A stretch of 64,000 nucleotides of DNA from CAYOZL01 sp964408435 (GTDB taxonomy: Bacteria; Bdellovibrionota_C; UBA2361; SZUA-149; CAYOZL01): the NCBI GenBank assembly GCA_964408435.1, contig CAYOZL010000004.1, forward strand, positions 4,378 through 68,377, in the 5' to 3' direction. The notes under the pieces were generated by a model that was not told the DNA's origin, did no database searches, and saw nothing but the letters and a program-made list of their open reading frames with translations. How positions within the stretch are numbered: position 1 is the stretch's first letter; each line of letters opens with the position of its first letter. The position numbers and the translations under genes were made by a program. Shown here piece by piece: positions 62,063-64,000 of this stretch.

Positions 62063-63343
62063 TTATTGTTCTGTTTTAAGTTCTGAGACTCTACCCCTAA
62101 GGTAAGTTCTGACTACATCATCTATTTGTCTAACTCCGAATTGAGCTTTTTGAACTTCATCAACCAAACTATTTATTGTTTGTTCAGTTACATCTATTTT
62201 ATATCCCTGCTCTGAAAGACTCCATAAAGCTGCATCTAATCTTCTTTTTAAGATCTCAACTATAGAATCTCTATTTAGAGAATTAAAAACTAATATCTCA
62301 TTAATTCTACCTAATAACTCAGGTCTAAAGACTCCTAATTCCGAAACCTTATTTTTAATTTCAAAAGCATTACTTTTGCTTAAGTCTCCACCTGCTGAAC
62401 TTTCTTTGGCTAAGATATTCGAAGTTAATACTATTATAGTATTAGTCATATCTACTTTTTGATTACTTGAGCCATCAACAATGTAACCTTCATCAAAAAC
62501 AGGCAAGAAAGCATCCCAAATTTTTGGATGTGCTTTTTCCATCTCATCTAATAATACAACACTATGTGGTTTTTTCAGTACAGCTCTTGTCAACTGACCA
62601 CCTTGTTCAAAACCAGCATAACCTGGTGGTGGACCATAAAATCTATTTGCTTGAGAAGCATCATTAAATTGCCCCATATCAAATCTAATTAAAGCATCTT
62701 TACTGCCATATACTTCTTCAGCAAGCGCTCTTGCAGCCTCTGTCTTTCCAACCCCAGTAGGGCCTAAGAATAACAAAACGGCATGGGGGGCTTCTTTTTT
62801 ACCTAACCTAATCCCAGATTTAGTTATTTTAGAAATTTCTCTTAAAGAAGAAATCACATGACTCTGCCCTACGATACGGTTAAAGACATCTTCTTGTTTT
62901 GGTTCTCTGTTTTTACTCTGAACATCTGCTGAATCTTTAACGCTAGAATCTTTACTACTAATTTGTTCTTTCTCAGGACTTTGCTTTGTAAAATAAATAG
63001 ATGCTACTGCAGATGCAAAAACCAGTAAAAAATGCGGGAAGCCTGCTCTAGAAATTAAGGTATTAATAATCCCTTCTTGATTTGAAGCAGAATGAAATAA
63101 ATAAACAAACAAGCAAGGTGCAACTAGTCTAATAATAGCTTGATAAAGATCTACTGTATTAACTGTTACTACAATTGAAGAAAGTAGAACTAATACTATT
63201 GCACCAGAGTAAAAATTAACTCCTGTCCAGGTTCCTGTACTAAATTTTTGAAACAACATTGAACTAGAAAGTGTTGCAATGAAAATCAGGATAAAATGGG
63301 ACAAATGCCAAGACTTTTTATTCTCTACAGTTTTCTCTTCCAT
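62063..63343 (-). CDS. Membrane-anchored AAA+ unfoldase, ClpB/ClpA D2-like
   Basis: 426 aa. Residues ~10-118 are about four hydrophobic helices, then a Lys/Ser/Glu linker. Residues ~150-420 are one AAA+ ring of the Clp D2 type: GPTGVGKTEAARALAEEVYG (Walker A), VVLLDEMEKAHPKIWD (Walker B), TIIVLTSN (sensor 1), pore loop PPPGYAGFEQGG, FRPELLGRINEILVF (Arg finger) and FGVRQIDDVVRTYLRG (sensor 2). Clp/HSP100 proteins normally have no TM helices, an N-domain and two rings (ClpB/ClpA) or one soluble ring (ClpX). It is 33 bases downstream of the coupling-protein gene. Confidence 0.9.
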   Translation of the reverse strand: MEEKTVENKKSWHLSHFILIFIATLSSSMLFQKFSTGTWTGVNFYSGAIVLVLLSSIVVTVNTVDLYQAIIRLVAPCLFVYLFHSASNQEGIINTLISRAGFPHFLLVFASAVASIYFTKQSPEKEQISSKDSSVKDSADVQSKNREPKQEDVFNRIVGQSHVISSLREISKITKSGIRLGKKEAPHAVLLFLGPTGVGKTEAARALAEEVYGSKDALIRFDMGQFNDASQANRFYGPPPGYAGFEQGGQLTRAVLKKPHSVVLLDEMEKAHPKIWDAFLPVFDEGYIVDGSSNQKVDMTNTIIVLTSNILAKESSAGGDLSKSNAFEIKNKVSELGVFRPELLGRINEILVFNSLNRDSIVEILKRRLDAALWSLSEQGYKIDVTEQTINSLVDEVQKAQFGVRQIDDVVRTYLRGRVSELKTEQ

Positions 63344-63376
63344 TCCAAATATCTAAATTAGCATCTAAATTGAGCT

Positions 63377-64000
63377 CTAAGCACGTGCTTGTTTCATATG
63401 TAAGGTATAATCCAAATAAGCAAGTGTTGCTTGGATATTATCTGTATTACTATACACATAGGCAAGAAAAAAATCTGTAATACTCGCTTTTCTAGTAGCA
63501 ATTTCTTGAGCTACTTTTAAAACTAGCGCTATTCTAGTTTTATTCTCTTCTTCAAATGCTTCCCACCATTTTTTGGCATCACCTTTGGTGTTCTCCCAGT
63601 CCAAAGTTTTATCTTTTAACTCATTTAATGCTTTCCATAATTCCTGATCAGATGGTTTCGCTGCAACTCTATTAGGAGTAATTTTAGCGATTGGAGTTGT
63701 ACCGTTAGCTTGAACACCCGCTGCTGCGCCCACTAGATTTCCGCCAGCATTTCCTGCTGGAGCTGGTTGAGCTTGTACTGGCTGCTCAACTTCTTCATAT
63801 GTAATTGGAGAAGTTCTTAATTTAACTTCGTATTCCTCAGTAGAGAATTTATCTATGTCATTTAACATCTTAGGAATTTGATAATAAGGAGTTAAATGCC
63901 CTTGAAACACTGGAGTTTCAGGCATAAAAAATGTTGCTTGCTTTTGAGCCGGTCTACCAATTTCATCTGGTGTTAAAACTGCTCTTTGTTGAATTTGCTC
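63377..64000 (-). CDS. VirD4/TraG-like type IV coupling protein, C-terminal part (5' end beyond window edge)
   Basis: The frame is open to the right edge: 25 codons beyond the apparent ATG at 63925 are in frame and continue the sequence, so that ATG is internal. The visible 207 residues start QQRAVLTPDEIGRPAQ, then TFFMPETPVFQGHLTPYYQI. This is the VirD4/TraG/TraD end motif (R.llTPDEi...p.....i.....pp....k..yy). A Pro/Ala/Gly-rich linker (QAQPAPAGNAGGNLVGAAA) and a helical end follow. Coupling proteins are membrane ATPases that hand substrates to type IV secretion. The P-loop is outside the window. Confidence 0.72.
   Translation of the reverse strand, partial: EQIQQRAVLTPDEIGRPAQKQATFFMPETPVFQGHLTPYYQIPKMLNDIDKFSTEEYEVKLRTSPITYEEVEQPVQAQPAPAGNAGGNLVGAAAGVQANGTTPIAKITPNRVAAKPSDQELWKALNELKDKTLDWENTKGDAKKWWEAFEEENKTRIALVLKVAQEIATRKASITDFFLAYVYSNTDNIQATLAYLDYTLHMKQARA

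Noticed and set aside
63377..63925. A complete 182-aa gene starting at the ATG 63925
   Set aside because: The frame stays open to the edge and carries the TPDEIGR motif upstream of that ATG, so it is an internal codon of a larger gene.
1..64000. CRISPR arrays, insertion sequences or prophage genes
   Set aside because: No regularly spaced direct repeats, transposase, integrase or phage structural genes were recognised.

Overview
The window comes from an AT-rich (about one third G+C by eye), Gram-negative bacterium with Shine-Dalgarno-led genes and many short intergenic spacers. It carries lipoproteins, a Wza/Wzz/BY-kinase exopolysaccharide system, a Tad pilus and a non-flagellar type III secretion system (T3SS). 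Eukaryote-like Ser/Thr kinases, a PP2C phosphatase and FHA proteins are abundant, as in Myxococcota, Bdellovibrionota or the PVC/Chlamydiae groups. The taxon cannot be fixed from the sequence alone.

Layout. 1-10 kb is housekeeping and envelope: a truncated arginine-deiminase-fold hydrolase, a periplasmic binding protein, an RDD membrane protein, Leu/Phe-tRNA-protein transferase (aat), two GT-C-like membrane proteins, RNase PH and tRNA-Pro with a tRNA-like scrap beside it. At 10.1-12.2 kb two unusual sigma factors diverge, one with a lysine-rich tail and one with a small overlapping partner gene. From 34.8 kb down to 12.2 kb everything lies on the minus strand: PP2C phosphatase, FHA protein, Ser/Thr kinase, Tad genes (cpaE, flp, cpaB, tadA, tadB, tadC), then T3SS genes (sctV, pseudokinase, tandem-FHA protein, zinc-ribbon/FHA protein, sctJ, small gene, sctO-like, sctQ, sctR, sctS, sctT, a truncated sctU, and two small genes). 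No export ATPase (sctN), secretin, stator or needle gene is in the block.

35-46 kb holds an HTTM-like membrane protein, transaldolase, oligoendopeptidase F and a histidine operon hisD-hisB-hisG-hisH-hisF-hisA/E. Its last gene fuses HisA to HisE through a spacer where a HisI domain would be expected. 46.7-52.3 kb looks like an arsenic island: arsenate reductase, radical SAM enzyme, TIGR04283-type glycosyltransferase, MTAP-like phosphorylase, ArsM, DUF547 and DUF3047 proteins. This fits arsenosugar formation. 52.3-58.3 kb is an exopolysaccharide export cluster (TPR lipoprotein, BY-kinase, Wzz, large TPR lipoprotein, Wza-like protein), followed by a prephenate dehydratase-ACT-prephenate dehydrogenase fusion. 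60-64 kb has another Ser/Thr kinase, a membrane-anchored single-ring ClpB-like AAA+ protein and the C-terminus of what looks like a VirD4/TraG coupling protein running off the right edge.

The most unusual element is the 22.6 kb block joining phospho-signalling, a Tad motor and a reduced T3SS with a SctU lacking its autocleavage domain. The AAA+/coupling-protein pair at the right edge is the second most unusual.
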